From Chachezhania sediminis (GTDB lineage: Bacteria > Pseudomonadota > Alphaproteobacteria > Rhodobacterales > Rhodobacteraceae): 64,000 nt of DNA. The first letter of the stretch is position 1. Each line of letters begins with the position of its first letter. Below, one piece after another: positions 26,434 to 36,150 of this stretch. A program made the translations under genes and the position numbers. The stretch lies in NCBI RefSeq assembly GCF_009765275.1, contig NZ_VOPH01000002.1, positions 682,001-746,000 on the forward strand. The letters are read 5' to 3'. The notes beneath the pieces were generated by a model. It worked only from the letters and a program-made list of their open reading frames with translations. It searched no databases and was not told where the DNA came from.

Positions 26434-28326
26434 ATGTCTCAGCCAGACCCCAATATCGGCGACCTGCCTGCACGATCCGTGATCCGTCAGCTGGACGATG
26501 CCGCAATCAACCGCATCGCCGCGGGCGAGGTCGTGGAACGCCCGGCGTCAGCCGTGAAGGAACTGGTGGAAAATGCCATCGACGCGGGTGCGCACCGGGT
26601 GACAGTGGACATCGCCGATGCCGGCAAGACGCTGATCCGGGTGATGGACGATGGCTGCGGCATTCCTGCAGCGGAACTGCCGCTGGCGCTTTCGCGCCAT
26701 GCCACGTCCAAGATCGACGGGTCGGACCTTCTGAACATCCACACCTTCGGCTTCCGGGGCGAGGCGCTGCCGTCGCTCGCCGCCGTCGGTCGCCTGACCA
26801 TCACCAGCCGCGTCGCGGGGGAACCGGCGCATGCCCTGTCCGTCACCGGCGGCCGCATGGGCGATGTCCGGCCGGCGGCCCACAATCCCGGCACCACGGT
26901 CGAACTGCGAGAGATCTTCTACGCCACGCCCGCGCGCCTGAAGTTCCTGCGGTCGGACCGGGCCGAGGCGCAGGCGGTGACCGATGTCGTGAAGCGCCTG
27001 GCGATGGCCGAACCGGCCGTGGGTTTCGTCCTGCGCGACGTATCCGGCGGGGATGCGCGCGAACTCTTCCGCGCGGATGCCGAACAGGGGGACCTGTTCG
27101 AGGCGCTGTCGTCCCGCCTTGGCACCGTGATGGGCCGCGCCTTCGTGGAAAACGCCCTGCCCATCGACGCGCTGCGCGAAGGCCTGCACCTGACCGGGCT
27201 GGCCGCGCTTCCCACCTATTCGCGCGGCGCCGCCGTGGCGCAGTACCTTTTCGTCAACGGCCGTCCGGTCCGGGACAAGATGCTGACCGGCGCCCTGCGT
27301 GCGGCCTATTTCGATTACCTTTCCCGCGACAGGCACCCGGCGGCGGCGCTCTTCATCGACTGCGATCCGGAACTGGTCGACGTGAACGTCCACCCGGCAA
27401 AGACCGAGGTGCGGTTCCGCGATCCCGGCCTGGCTCGCGGGCTGATCGTCTCGGGCCTGCGCCATGCCCTGGCGCAGGCCGGGCACCGCGCCTCGACCAC
27501 CGTCGCTGGCGCCACGCTGGGCGCGATGCGGCCCGAAGCGCGCCACGAATCCTTTGGCCATGAACCCGTTGGCCAGGCACCCCAGCCTACGGCCCGCATC
27601 TACCAGATGGACCGTCCGTCCGAATCCGCGCGGCGCATGTCCTACCAGATGCAGGCGCCGGCCCCCGGTTTCGACGGCATGGCCGAAGCCTATAGCGGCC
27701 GGGTCGTCGTACCCGAGGACCCGGAACGCGAAGCCCCTCGCGAACAGCTGCCGCTGGGCGCCGCTCGCGGCCAGGTGCACGAAACCTACATCATCGCCCA
27801 GACCGCCGACGGCATGGTCATCGTCGATCAGCACGCGGCGCACGAACGTCTGGTCTATGAACGGCTGAAGGCCCAGATGGCGGAAAAGGGCGTGGCTGCC
27901 CAGGCCCTGCTGATCCCGGACATCGTCGACCTGCCCGCTGCCGACTGCTCCCGCCTTCTGGAGGTTGCCGAAGACCTTCACCGCATGGGTCTGGGCATCG
28001 AACCCTTCGGCGGAACGTCGATCGCCGTGCGCGAGACGCCCGCGATCCTCGGTCCCGTGAATGCCGATGCGCTTCTGCGCGACATCGTCGACGAACTGGC
28101 CGACCAGGACGGATCCCTGACCCTTCAGGCCCGGATCGAGGCGGTGCTGAGCCGCATGGCCTGCCACGGTTCCGTCCGTGCCGGCCGCCGTATGGGCGCG
28201 GAAGAGATGAACGCCCTTTTGCGCGAGATGGAGGCCACGCCTCATTCCGGCCAGTGCAACCACGGCCGCCCGACCTATGTCGAACTGAAGCTGTCGGACA
28301 TCGAAAGGCTTTTCGGCCGCGCATGA
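26434..28326 (+). CDS. mutL: DNA mismatch repair protein MutL
   Basis: 630 residues. The N-terminal GHKL ATPase has [35 protein letters not shown] and [12 protein letters not shown]. The C-terminal domain has the endonuclease motif [12 protein letters not shown] (D465 the metal ligand), plus ACHGSVRAG and CNHGRP near the end. It is therefore the nicking type of MutL used by bacteria without MutH. The last motif usually reads CPHGRP; here N replaces P. rmuC overlaps the stop codon as ATGA. Confidence 0.96.
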   Translation: MSQPDPNIGDLPARSVIRQLDDAAINRIAAGEVVERPASAVKELVENAIDAGAHRVTVDIADAGKTLIRVMDDGCGIPAAELPLALSRHATSKIDGSDLLNIHTFGFRGEALPSLAAVGRLTITSRVAGEPAHALSVTGGRMGDVRPAAHNPGTTVELREIFYATPARLKFLRSDRAEAQAVTDVVKRLAMAEPAVGFVLRDVSGGDARELFRADAEQGDLFEALSSRLGTVMGRAFVENALPIDALREGLHLTGLAALPTYSRGAAVAQYLFVNGRPVRDKMLTGALRAAYFDYLSRDRHPAAALFIDCDPELVDVNVHPAKTEVRFRDPGLARGLIVSGLRHALAQAGHRASTTVAGATLGAMRPEARHESFGHEPVGQAPQPTARIYQMDRPSESARRMSYQMQAPAPGFDGMAEAYSGRVVVPEDPEREAPREQLPLGAARGQVHETYIIAQTADGMVIVDQHAAHERLVYERLKAQMAEKGVAAQALLIPDIVDLPAADCSRLLEVAEDLHRMGLGIEPFGGTSIAVRETPAILGPVNADALLRDIVDELADQDGSLTLQARIEAVLSRMACHGSVRAGRRMGAEEMNALLREMEATPHSGQCNHGRPTYVELKLSDIERLFGRA

Positions 28327-29609
28327 TTCAGATCGGCGAATATGTCATCGACCCGGCCCAGCCGGAAGGCCAGCTGATCCTGGGCGGGGCAGGGCTGGTC
28401 GTGCTGGTCCTTCTGCTTCTGGTGCTGACCATCCGGGCCTCGGCCCGGTCGGCACGGATGGCGGCGCCCCTGGCGCGGCAGATGGCGATGATGGGCGAAA
28501 CGCTTCGCGCGCTGGGGCAGGGGCAGGAACAGCTGCGCGGCGGTCTTCAGCAGGTCTCCGACACGCAGGCCAATGCCCAGGTACAACTGATCCAGACGGT
28601 CGAGGCGCGGCTGAGCCATGTCCAGCAGCAGATGTCGGACCGTCTGGCGGGGGTGCAGCAGAACATGGCCGACCGGCTGGCCGACAATGCCATGCGCTCG
28701 TCCCGTGCCCTGACCGAGATGCACGAGAAGATGAACGCCTCGCTCTCCGGCGCGTCGAAGCAGACGGTCACCTCGCTGACCCGGCTGCAGGAACGGCTGG
28801 CGGTCATCGACAAGGCACAGGACAATATCACCAAGCTTTCGGGCGACGTCCTCGGCCTCCAGGACATCCTGTCGAACAAGCAGACCCGTGGCGCTTTCGG
28901 GGAAATCCAGCTGAACGACATCGTCTCGAAGGCGCTGCCGGCGGGCAGCTATACCCTTCAGGCGACGCTGTCGAACGGCAGGCGGGCCGACTGCCTGATC
29001 CACCTGCCGAACCCGCCGGGTCCCATCGCGATCGATTCGAAGTTCCCGCTGGAAGCCTACGAGGCGATCCGCGCCGCCCATGGCCCGGCCGAAGCGAAGG
29101 CCGCTGCTCAGGGTTTTCGCGCGGCGGTGCGCGCCCATATAAAGGCGATCTCGGAGAAATATATCCTCGACGGGGAAACCGCCGACGGCGCCCTGATGTT
29201 CCTCCCGTCCGAAGCGGTCTATGCCGAGCTTCACGCCAATTTTCCCGAAGTGGTGCGCGAAGGATTCGCGGCGCGGGTCTGGATCGTCTCGCCCACCACC
29301 TGCATGGCCACGCTGAACACGATGCGCGCGATCCTGAAGGACGCCCGCATGCGCGAACAGGCCGGCGCCATCCGCCGCGAACTGGGGCTGTTGCACAAGG
29401 ACGTGGAACGGCTGGGCGACCGGGTCGAAAACCTGGATCGTCACTTTCATCAGGCGTCCAGGGACATCTCGGAAATCAAGATATCGGCCGACAAGGCTGG
29501 CCGCCGTGCCCAGCGTCTCGACAATTTCGACTTCGAGGATATTGCCCCCGAAGCGCCCGACCTGAAGCTCTCGCCCGCAGGCGCCGAGCCGGCCGAACCG
29601 GCGGAGTGA
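28323..29609 (+). CDS. rmuC: DNA recombination protein RmuC
   Basis: 428 residues. An N-terminal membrane helix ([18 protein letters not shown]) is followed by a long coiled coil (about 45-190) and the RmuC nuclease-like core ([70 protein letters not shown]). RmuC limits inversions at short repeats and has a PD-(D/E)XK-like fold. Overlap with mutL joins two genome-stability genes. Confidence 0.94.
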   Translation: MIQIGEYVIDPAQPEGQLILGGAGLVVLVLLLLVLTIRASARSARMAAPLARQMAMMGETLRALGQGQEQLRGGLQQVSDTQANAQVQLIQTVEARLSHVQQQMSDRLAGVQQNMADRLADNAMRSSRALTEMHEKMNASLSGASKQTVTSLTRLQERLAVIDKAQDNITKLSGDVLGLQDILSNKQTRGAFGEIQLNDIVSKALPAGSYTLQATLSNGRRADCLIHLPNPPGPIAIDSKFPLEAYEAIRAAHGPAEAKAAAQGFRAAVRAHIKAISEKYILDGETADGALMFLPSEAVYAELHANFPEVVREGFAARVWIVSPTTCMATLNTMRAILKDARMREQAGAIRRELGLLHKDVERLGDRVENLDRHFHQASRDISEIKISADKAGRRAQRLDNFDFEDIAPEAPDLKLSPAGAEPAEPAE

Positions 29610-29743
29610 TCGCGTCCCCGACGGGCCACCGCTGGCCGGCCGGCCAGTGCCGCCCTTGCCAGCGACCCCCTTACGGGCTCCGCCGAACCGCCTCGGGCGC
29701 GGTGCCGTGCGCGCCGCACCGGGGGGCCGGGACCGACCCTCTG

Positions 29744-29793
29744 CCTTCTTCTCTTCTAAAATACTCCAGGGGTCCGGGGACAGCGTCCCCGGC
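29744..29793 (+). repeat. Dispersed hairpin repeat, copy C (diverged)
   Basis: CCTTCTTCTCTTCTAAAATACT, shortened here to its key parts TTCTTCTCTTC and AAATACT, is followed by a GGGG box and the stem CCGGGGAC-AGC-GTCCCCGG. The order is the same as in the copies at 2551 and 4186, but the middle GCGCC hairpin is lost. It sits between convergent rmuC and a minus-strand gene in a 228-base gap with no other feature. Confidence 0.55.
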
Positions 29794-29837
29794 CGGCCGG
29801 CCGCAGGGCCCGCGGCCGGGCTCTTGCCGGCGGGCGC

Positions 29838-30704
29838 TCAGAACCACTGCCCGGGCTCCATCAGCCCCATGTCCAGCAGCTGCCTGGAATTCCACTCGAA
29901 GGGGATCGAGTTCAGCCAGCGGAAGGTCTCGATATCATAGGTCGAGCCCGGGTTGCGCTTCAGCGCCTTGGCCGTCCGGAACGAACATATCGCGGCCGTC
30001 AGATTGTGGTGCCAGGGGCAGGAATAGGTGTTGTATTCCTCGATGTTGAAGGTGTGGTCGGGCCGGATCTGCAGGCCCTCCTTCGCCTTGAACAGCGCGA
30101 TCCGGTCGATCTTGCGGCTGCGGGGCGGAATGTGCTCCTCGAACCGCCAGCGCAGGCCGCCATAGAAGTCCAGCTGCCGGTCCTTCGCGTCGCCGCTGAC
30201 GGTGTCCTTGCGTGCCTGCGCGTAATAGCCCGACCGGTCCAGCAGCGCATGTTCCAGCGACACGGCTTCGGGAAAGCGGTGCAGGTCCCCGGCGTAAAGG
30301 TCGACGACATAGGTCAGCATCGCGTCGCGGCGTTCTTCCGTGTGGAAGGTCAGCATCTCGCCCACCGTCCGCGACTCGCAGAACGGATAGAACAGGTATT
30401 CGGCGTTGTAGCAGTAATAGAACCAGGTGCCGTGCGCGGCCGGGATCAGGCGGTTGATCGTCTCGAACACCGTTTCGGGCCGCGGCACCTCGTAGGGGAT
30501 GCGGTGGACTTTCTCCTCGATATCCGGGGGCAGGGTGAAGCTGTCGGGCATGAAGGCCAGGACCGACCGGAAGCCCGATCCCAGGTGATGGGCCAGGGTC
30601 GTCACGACCTCGACGTCGTCTTCGACGAAGATCAGCGCCACCGGCCCGCGGGCCAGGACCGCCACGCCCCGGCGCAGGAAATCGTCAAGCGATGCGTACT
30701 TCAT
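29838..30704 (-). CDS. Conserved protein of unknown function, possibly glycosyltransferase-like
   Basis: 288 residues, cytoplasmic, no membrane segment. It begins [17 protein letters not shown] and has [20 protein letters not shown] followed by [10 protein letters not shown], which recalls the start of a nucleotide-sugar-binding fold with a DD motif. Aromatic-rich blocks [39 protein letters not shown] and [18 protein letters not shown] follow. I have seen similar unnamed proteins in Rhodobacteraceae. A glycosyltransferase role is a guess from the fold impression only. Confidence 0.8.
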   Translation of the reverse strand: MKYASLDDFLRRGVAVLARGPVALIFVEDDVEVVTTLAHHLGSGFRSVLAFMPDSFTLPPDIEEKVHRIPYEVPRPETVFETINRLIPAAHGTWFYYCYNAEYLFYPFCESRTVGEMLTFHTEERRDAMLTYVVDLYAGDLHRFPEAVSLEHALLDRSGYYAQARKDTVSGDAKDRQLDFYGGLRWRFEEHIPPRSRKIDRIALFKAKEGLQIRPDHTFNIEEYNTYSCPWHHNLTAAICSFRTAKALKRNPGSTYDIETFRWLNSIPFEWNSRQLLDMGLMEPGQWF

Positions 30705-30891
30705 ACCCGGGCCACGGCCTCACCATTTCAACGCCCCGGCCCGCATCCACGCGCGGGGCCGGTCCTGCCTATGGCCAGTGTCTGGCCTTTTCCAGCAAAT
30801 TCCGCTAACTGCGGCCCCAATGCAAGCCGACCGCCCCGTCCATTCCAGGGCATGTCGGCCAAGACCTCCCATCCCTCGACCGGACCGATCC

Positions 30892-32217
30892 ATGACGGCG
30901 CACAAGAAACTCTTCATCAAGACCTATGGCTGCCAGATGAACGTCTACGACAGCGAGCGCATGTCCGAGGCGATGGAGAAGGCGGGCTATCGGCCGACGG
31001 ATTCGGCCGAAGATGCCGACATGATCCTGCTGAACACCTGCCATATCCGGGAAAAGGCCGCGGAAAAGGTCTATTCCGAACTGGGCCGGTTCCGGGGGCT
31101 CAAGGCCGACAAGCCCGATCTGAAGATCGGCGTTGCCGGCTGCGTCGCCCAGGCCGAGGGCGAGGAGATCGTGCGCCGCCAGCCGCTGGTCGATCTGGTC
31201 GTGGGGCCGCAAAGCTATCACCGCCTGCCGGAAATGGTCGCCAAGGTCGACAGTGGCGCCCGCGCGCTCGACACGGACTTCCCGGCCGAGGACAAGTTCG
31301 AGCACCTGTCCGCCCGCCCCAAGGCGGCCCGCGGCCCGACTGCCTTCCTGACGGTGCAGGAAGGTTGCGACAAGTTCTGCGCCTTCTGCGTCGTGCCCTA
31401 TACCCGCGGGGCCGAGGTCAGCCGCCCCGCCGACCGCGTCCTGACAGAGGCCCGCGACCTGGTCGACCGCGGCGTACGGGAAATCACGCTGCTGGGCCAG
31501 AACGTGAACGCCTATCACGGTGCCGGCCCCGACGGCGACTGGTCGCTGGCCAGGCTGGTGCGGGAACTGGCCCGCGTCGACGGGCTGGAGCGGATTCGCT
31601 ACACGACTTCGCACCCCAACGACATGGAAGACGACCTGATCGCCGCCCATGGCGACGAGCCGAAGCTGATGCCCTACCTGCACCTGCCGGTTCAGTCCGG
31701 GTCCGACCGGATCCTGAAGCGGATGAACCGCAGCCATACCGCCGAATCCTATCTGCGCCTGATCGAACGGATCCGCGCCGCGCGGCCCGACATCCTGATG
31801 TCCGGCGATTTCATCGTGGGATTCCCGGAAGAGACCGAGGCCGATTTCCAGGCCACGCTCGACCTGGTTCAGGCGGTGGGCTATGGCTATGCCTATACCT
31901 TCAAGTACTCGACCCGCCCCGGCACGCCGGCGGCGGAACGCCCCCAGGTCGATCCGGCCGAGGCAGACGACCGCCTGCAGCGCCTGCAGGCCTTGATCCA
32001 CCGCCAGCAGCACGAGGTGCAGGACGCGATGGTCGGCCGCACCGTCAAGGTCCTGTTCGAAAAGCCCGGCCGCAAGGATGGGCAGATGGTCGGCAAGTCC
32101 GAGTACCTTCATGCCGTCCATGTCGACGAAGCGGGGCCCCAGACCGGCCAGATCCGGACGGTCGAGATCGTGAAGTCCGGGGCCAATTCGCTTTTCGGCA
32201 AGCTTTCCGGGACCTGA
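30892..32217 (+). CDS. miaB: tRNA-2-methylthio-N6-dimethylallyladenosine synthase
   Basis: 441 residues. MiaB is a radical-SAM enzyme that adds the methylthio group to i6A37 in tRNA. Domain order: UPF0004 ([31 protein letters not shown]), radical SAM with the cluster motif [15 protein letters not shown], and a C-terminal TRAM domain ([19 protein letters not shown]). The three N-terminal cysteines for the second Fe-S cluster are present. It heads the miaB-phoH-ybeY-corC-lnt block. Confidence 0.97.
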   Translation: MTAHKKLFIKTYGCQMNVYDSERMSEAMEKAGYRPTDSAEDADMILLNTCHIREKAAEKVYSELGRFRGLKADKPDLKIGVAGCVAQAEGEEIVRRQPLVDLVVGPQSYHRLPEMVAKVDSGARALDTDFPAEDKFEHLSARPKAARGPTAFLTVQEGCDKFCAFCVVPYTRGAEVSRPADRVLTEARDLVDRGVREITLLGQNVNAYHGAGPDGDWSLARLVRELARVDGLERIRYTTSHPNDMEDDLIAAHGDEPKLMPYLHLPVQSGSDRILKRMNRSHTAESYLRLIERIRAARPDILMSGDFIVGFPEETEADFQATLDLVQAVGYGYAYTFKYSTRPGTPAAERPQVDPAEADDRLQRLQALIHRQQHEVQDAMVGRTVKVLFEKPGRKDGQMVGKSEYLHAVHVDEAGPQTGQIRTVEIVKSGANSLFGKLSGT

Positions 32218-32472
32218 TCGGGGTAAAATGAAGGCGAGTCGGCTTTGGGGCCTTTCTTGGGGTCAAAATCGAAGGTTTCTTGCGGCCCGTTTGCGACAAG
32301 AGCCCGAAAATCATGGATCTGATGACTGTCGGGTGACGATTTGACGTTTTTTAATCTTCTTTTTGGACAGTTCCTTTCATATGGATGATGTAGCAATGGC
32401 CTTCGCGGTCTGCGGGCGTCCCGGCATGGGATCCGGCGCGGGCGGCTGTGGTGAAATGTGGGGAATGTAACG

Positions 32473-33042
32473 GTGATCAGACTGGCAAGAATGATCGTGG
32501 CGGTGATGGCGCTTTGCGGCGCCATGACGGCCGGGTTTGCGGGCATGGCGTCAGCTCAGGGTAACAAGGCGGTCAAGGGTGTGGGCGAAATCTACGAACC
32601 CACCATCTGGGTCGATCCCGACGGATGCGAACACTGGGTGATGGACGACGGCGCCGAAGGTTTCATGACGCCGCATGTGCGCCGCGACGGAACGCCGGTC
32701 TGCCGGCGGATCAAGGCCTGCGGCACGCTGGCGGCGGACCAGTTCTTCGCCGATGGCAGTGCCACGATTTCCGCGGCAGGGCGGCAACGCCTGGCCAAGT
32801 TCTTCCGCAACCAGAAGGCCGAGGGCTTCATCGTCAGTGGCCACACCGACAGCGCCGGCGCATCCCAGGCGAACCGCAAGCTGTCGACCGAACGCGCAGC
32901 CGCCGTGGCTGCCGTCGGCCAGGCGGTCGGGGCCAAGATCATCTCGGTCAAGGGGTACGGTGAGCTTCAGCCGCGGGCGTCGAATGCCAGCGAAACCGGC
33001 CGGGCGCAGAACCGGCGTGTCGACATCGTTTGTGTGAACTGA
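32473..33042 (+). CDS. Exported OmpA-family protein with an N-terminal WVDPxGC module
   Basis: 189 residues. A signal peptide (MIVAVMALCGAMTAGFAGMASA) precedes a module of about 35 residues, WVDPDGCEHWVMDDGAEGF ending in GTPVC (residues 46-77). A C-terminal OmpA-like peptidoglycan-binding domain follows: FFADGSATIS, FIVSGHTDSAG and YGELQP, then RAQNRRVDIVC. The same module occurs in the next gene, a lipoprotein. Both cysteines are conserved, 25 residues apart, and may form a disulfide. GTG 32473 has GGGG 10 bases upstream; ATG 32491 is the alternative. The 255-base gap before it shows a small CCCGA/TCGGG stem and no gene. Confidence 0.82.
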   Translation: MIRLARMIVAVMALCGAMTAGFAGMASAQGNKAVKGVGEIYEPTIWVDPDGCEHWVMDDGAEGFMTPHVRRDGTPVCRRIKACGTLAADQFFADGSATISAAGRQRLAKFFRNQKAEGFIVSGHTDSAGASQANRKLSTERAAAVAAVGQAVGAKIISVKGYGELQPRASNASETGRAQNRRVDIVCVN

Positions 33043-33053
33043 GGAGAAGACAG

Positions 33054-33353
33054 ATGCGTAAAGTTACGGCCCTTCTTCTTCTTGGTGCGGCGGCAGGTCT
33101 TGCTGCCTGCGACACGGCCACGGTGAACAAGACAGTCGACCACGGCCTGGACCGCAAGGACCTCAGCCAGCTGGAAGCGGGGATCTGGGTCGACCCCACC
33201 GGGTGCGACCACTGGATCATCGACGACGGCTTCGAAGGCTACCTGTCGCAGCGGCTGTCGCCGGAAGGCAAGCCGGTCTGTTCGGGAATCGCCCCGCCGG
33301 GAGTGGCCACCGGTCCCTACAAGGGCGACAGCTGGGTTTCCGACATCCTGTAA
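33054..33353 (+). CDS. Small lipoprotein with a WVDPxGC module
   Basis: 99 residues. The signal peptide ends in a lipobox, GLAAC, with C19 lipidated and Asp at +2 (a residue that favours inner-membrane retention in E. coli). The mature part is mostly the module IWVDPTGCDHWIIDDGFEGY ... GKPVC (residues 44-76), matching the preceding OmpA-family protein in sequence and in Cys spacing. GAGGAGA lies 6 bases before the ATG, and the gene starts 11 bases after its partner. The two proteins probably act together at the cell envelope. No family is known to me. Confidence 0.85.
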   Translation: MRKVTALLLLGAAAGLAACDTATVNKTVDHGLDRKDLSQLEAGIWVDPTGCDHWIIDDGFEGYLSQRLSPEGKPVCSGIAPPGVATGPYKGDSWVSDIL

Positions 33354-33501
33354 AGGGTGCCGGTTGGCCCATATGGCGTCCAAGGAACGGGCAATACACT
33401 GCCTGTAGTGTTTCAACTTCGTGAAATGTGCGGTTCCGTGCTTGCGCGATGGCCCCTGAAACTGGCACGCTCGTCCCATAGACCCGAGCGAGGAGAGCGG
33501 A

Positions 33502-34512
33502 TTGGCCATTCGTGCCCTTACCCCACCGCCTAACGAGATTGCGCGTCCTGACGTGCAGATCGAATTCCCCGACAATCGTCTGCTGATAGACCTGTGTGGC
33601 GAGCACGACCGGAACCTGGTCGCGATCGAAAGCGCATTGTCCGTCCAGCTGGTCCGACGCGGCAACGTCATCGCCGTGATCGGAGAGCCTGCGGCCCAGA
33701 CCCGTGCGGCCGAGATCCTGAACGCGCTTTACGCGCGGCTGGAAGCCGGCCGCCCGCTGGAACCGGGGGATCTGGACCGCGAGTTCCGGATGGGCCGCCC
33801 AGCACCCTTCGATCCGGATCAGGACGCGGACGACCAGCTGGAGATGTTCAACGGCGACCACGTGGAAATCCGAACCCGAAAGAAGATCGTCGAGCCCCGG
33901 ACCGAGGCGCAGAAGGCCTATGTCCGTGCGCTGTTCGACAATGAACTGGCCTTCGGCATCGGCCCGGCGGGCACCGGCAAGACCTATCTGGCGGTGGCCG
34001 TGGGCGTGTCGATGTTCGTGACCGGCCAGGTCGACAAGATCATCCTGTCCCGCCCCGCCGTCGAGGCGGGCGAGCGCCTGGGCTTCCTGCCCGGCGACAT
34101 GAAGGACAAGGTCGATCCCTACATGCAGCCGCTTTACGATGCGCTGAACGATTTCCTGCCGGGCAAGCAGCTTCAGAAGATGATGGAGGAAAAGCAGATC
34201 GAGATCGCGCCGCTGGCCTTCATGCGGGGGCGGACGCTGTCCAATGCCTTCGTCGTGCTGGACGAGGCGCAGAATGCCACCACCATGCAGATGAAGATGT
34301 TTCTGACCCGCCTGGGCGAAGGCAGCCGCATGGTGATCACCGGCGACCGCAGCCAGGTCGACCTGCCGCGGGGCGTGGCATCGGGCCTTGCGGATGCGGA
34401 ACGGTTGCTGAAGGCGATCCCGCGGATCTCGTTCAACTATTTCACCTCGAAGGACGTGGTCCGGCACCCGCTGGTCGCCGCGATCATCGAGGCCTACGAA
34501 GCCGACGCGTGA
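33502..34512 (+). CDS. phoH: PhoH-like ATPase (YbeZ)
   Basis: 336 residues. Walker A is GPAGTGKTYLA and Walker B is FVVLDEAQNAT, followed by GDRSQVDLPRG. YbeZ partners YbeY, the next gene, in rRNA maturation and ribosome quality control. The start is a TTG at 33502: GAGGAG lies 7 bases upstream, the frame has no ATG before the conserved core, and the N-terminal residues IRALTPPPNEIARPDVQIEF match the family. A CGCTCG/CGAGCG stem lies just before the ribosome-binding site. Confidence 0.94.
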   Translation: MAIRALTPPPNEIARPDVQIEFPDNRLLIDLCGEHDRNLVAIESALSVQLVRRGNVIAVIGEPAAQTRAAEILNALYARLEAGRPLEPGDLDREFRMGRPAPFDPDQDADDQLEMFNGDHVEIRTRKKIVEPRTEAQKAYVRALFDNELAFGIGPAGTGKTYLAVAVGVSMFVTGQVDKIILSRPAVEAGERLGFLPGDMKDKVDPYMQPLYDALNDFLPGKQLQKMMEEKQIEIAPLAFMRGRTLSNAFVVLDEAQNATTMQMKMFLTRLGEGSRMVITGDRSQVDLPRGVASGLADAERLLKAIPRISFNYFTSKDVVRHPLVAAIIEAYEADA

Positions 34513-35013
34513 ATGGTCGCCGACGTCCAGCTTGAAGATCCGCGCTGGGAAGCCTGCGACCTGGAGGCCATAGCCGAGGCGGCGGCGGCCGCCGTCTGCA
34601 TCTGGGCGGGGCTGGACCCGGACCTGGTCGAAGTGGCGGTGCTGGGTTGTGACGATGCGCGCATCGCCGAACTGAACGGCGATTTCCGCGACAAGCCGCA
34701 GCCCACCAACGTGCTGAGCTGGCCGGAAGAGGAACTGGGCGCGGACCAGCCTGGCGGAAAACCATACTCGCCCTCGCCGGACCATGACGGGCAATATGCC
34801 CTGGGCGATATCGCGATCGCCTGGGAGACGTGCGAACGGGAAGCGCTGGAGGCCGGCAAGCCGATCAAGGACCATGCGACGCATCTGGTCGTTCATGCGA
34901 TGTTGCATCTTCTGGGTTACGATCACGTCCAAGATGCAGATGGCGACTTGATGGAGGCCATAGAGGTTGAAATACTTTGGAAATTGGGTATCGCGAACCC
35001 ATATGCGGACTGA
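34513..35013 (+). CDS. ybeY: Endoribonuclease YbeY (16S rRNA 3' maturation)
   Basis: 166 residues. The zinc motif HLVVHAMLHLLGYDH (H-x3-H-x5-H) and the upstream NVLSWP block identify the family. YbeY matures the 3' end of 16S rRNA and helps remove defective 70S ribosomes. The ATG follows the phoH stop without a gap, so the two are made together. Confidence 0.96.
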   Translation: MVADVQLEDPRWEACDLEAIAEAAAAAVCIWAGLDPDLVEVAVLGCDDARIAELNGDFRDKPQPTNVLSWPEEELGADQPGGKPYSPSPDHDGQYALGDIAIAWETCEREALEAGKPIKDHATHLVVHAMLHLLGYDHVQDADGDLMEAIEVEILWKLGIANPYAD

Positions 35014-35066
35014 TGAATTGATTTGACGGTGAAGGGGCACGCGCCCCGACATGCCGGACAGGAAAA

Positions 35067-36122
35067 ATGGGCGATAACGACGGTAGTTCTGGCGCGGCGC
35101 AGGGCGCGCAGGCGAAGGCCCCCACCGGGGCCACATCTTTAAGACCGACAGAGGCCACGCGGCCCCGGGCGGTCGCACCTTCAACGATGCAGTCGCCCCC
35201 GGCGACGGTCCAGCCCCTGCGGCCGGGCGTGATGCCGATGGTCCAGGCGGCTACGCAGCCGGTCCAGCCGCCCGCGCCCGCCGCGGTGACGCCGCTGCCG
35301 GCATCGGCCCCCGGCACGGGCGTGTGGAAGCGGCTTCTGGGCAAGCTGCGCCCCGATGCGGCACAGTCCGGTTCCACCAATGGCAGCCCGGCGGCACAGC
35401 CCCCGCGGCACGGTATGATCAACCTGCGCAGGATGCGGGTCGAGGACGTTGCGATCCCGACCGCCGACATCGTGGCCCTGCCGATCACTTCCAGCCGCGA
35501 GGACCTGGTCCATACCTTCCGGGAAAGCGGCTATAGCCGGATCCCGATCTATGACGGCACGCTGGACACGCCGCTGGGCTTCGCGCACCTCAAGGACTTT
35601 GCGCTCAGCTACGGGTTCAATGGCAACGGGTCGGATTTCGACCTGCACGCGATGCTGCGGCCGCTGCTGTTCGTGCCGCCGTCCATGCCCATCGGTGTGC
35701 TGCTGACCAAGATGCAGACCCAGCGGCGCCACATGGCGCTGGTGATCGACGAATATGGCGGGGTCGAAGGCCTGGTCACGATCGAGGACCTGATCGAACA
35801 GGTCATCGGCGAGATCGAGGACGAGCACGACACCGACGAAAGCCAGACCTGGCGCAAGGAAAAGCCCGGCGTCTATGTTGCGCTGGCCAAGACGCCGCTG
35901 GACGAATTCGAAGCCGCCATCGGCCGGTCGCTGACCGATCACGAGGACGTGGCTGAGGAAGAGGTCGACACCCTGGGCGGACTGGTCTTCATGTTGTCCG
36001 GACGGGTGCCGACGCGCGGCGAGGTGATCCCCCATCCCGACGGCCCCGAATTCGAGGTGATCGATGCCGATCCCCGCCGCATCAAGCGCCTGCGGGTCCG
36101 GTTGAAGGAAGAGACCGCCTGA
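35067..36122 (+). CDS. corC: CorC/YbeX-type CBS-domain protein
   Basis: 351 residues. About 100 Pro/Ala-rich residues precede a CBS pair (VEDVAIPTADIVALPITSS, GYSRIPIYDGTLDTPLGFAH, MALVIDEYGGVEGLVTIEDL) and a C-terminal CorC_HlyC transporter-associated domain. The DUF21 membrane domain is absent, as in YbeX. The family is linked to Mg/Co efflux and, in E. coli, to ribosome function. The gene lies between ybeY and lnt as in many Proteobacteria. The long disordered N-terminus is unusual. Confidence 0.92.
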   Translation: MGDNDGSSGAAQGAQAKAPTGATSLRPTEATRPRAVAPSTMQSPPATVQPLRPGVMPMVQAATQPVQPPAPAAVTPLPASAPGTGVWKRLLGKLRPDAAQSGSTNGSPAAQPPRHGMINLRRMRVEDVAIPTADIVALPITSSREDLVHTFRESGYSRIPIYDGTLDTPLGFAHLKDFALSYGFNGNGSDFDLHAMLRPLLFVPPSMPIGVLLTKMQTQRRHMALVIDEYGGVEGLVTIEDLIEQVIGEIEDEHDTDESQTWRKEKPGVYVALAKTPLDEFEAAIGRSLTDHEDVAEEEVDTLGGLVFMLSGRVPTRGEVIPHPDGPEFEVIDADPRRIKRLRVRLKEETA

Positions 36123-36150
36123 AGGCCGCTGTTCACGATGATCCCCAGCC

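Noticed and set aside
29610-29837. A small gene in the rmuC downstream gap
   Set aside because: Short frames here are Pro/Arg-rich and overlap the repeat. No start site or domain supports them.
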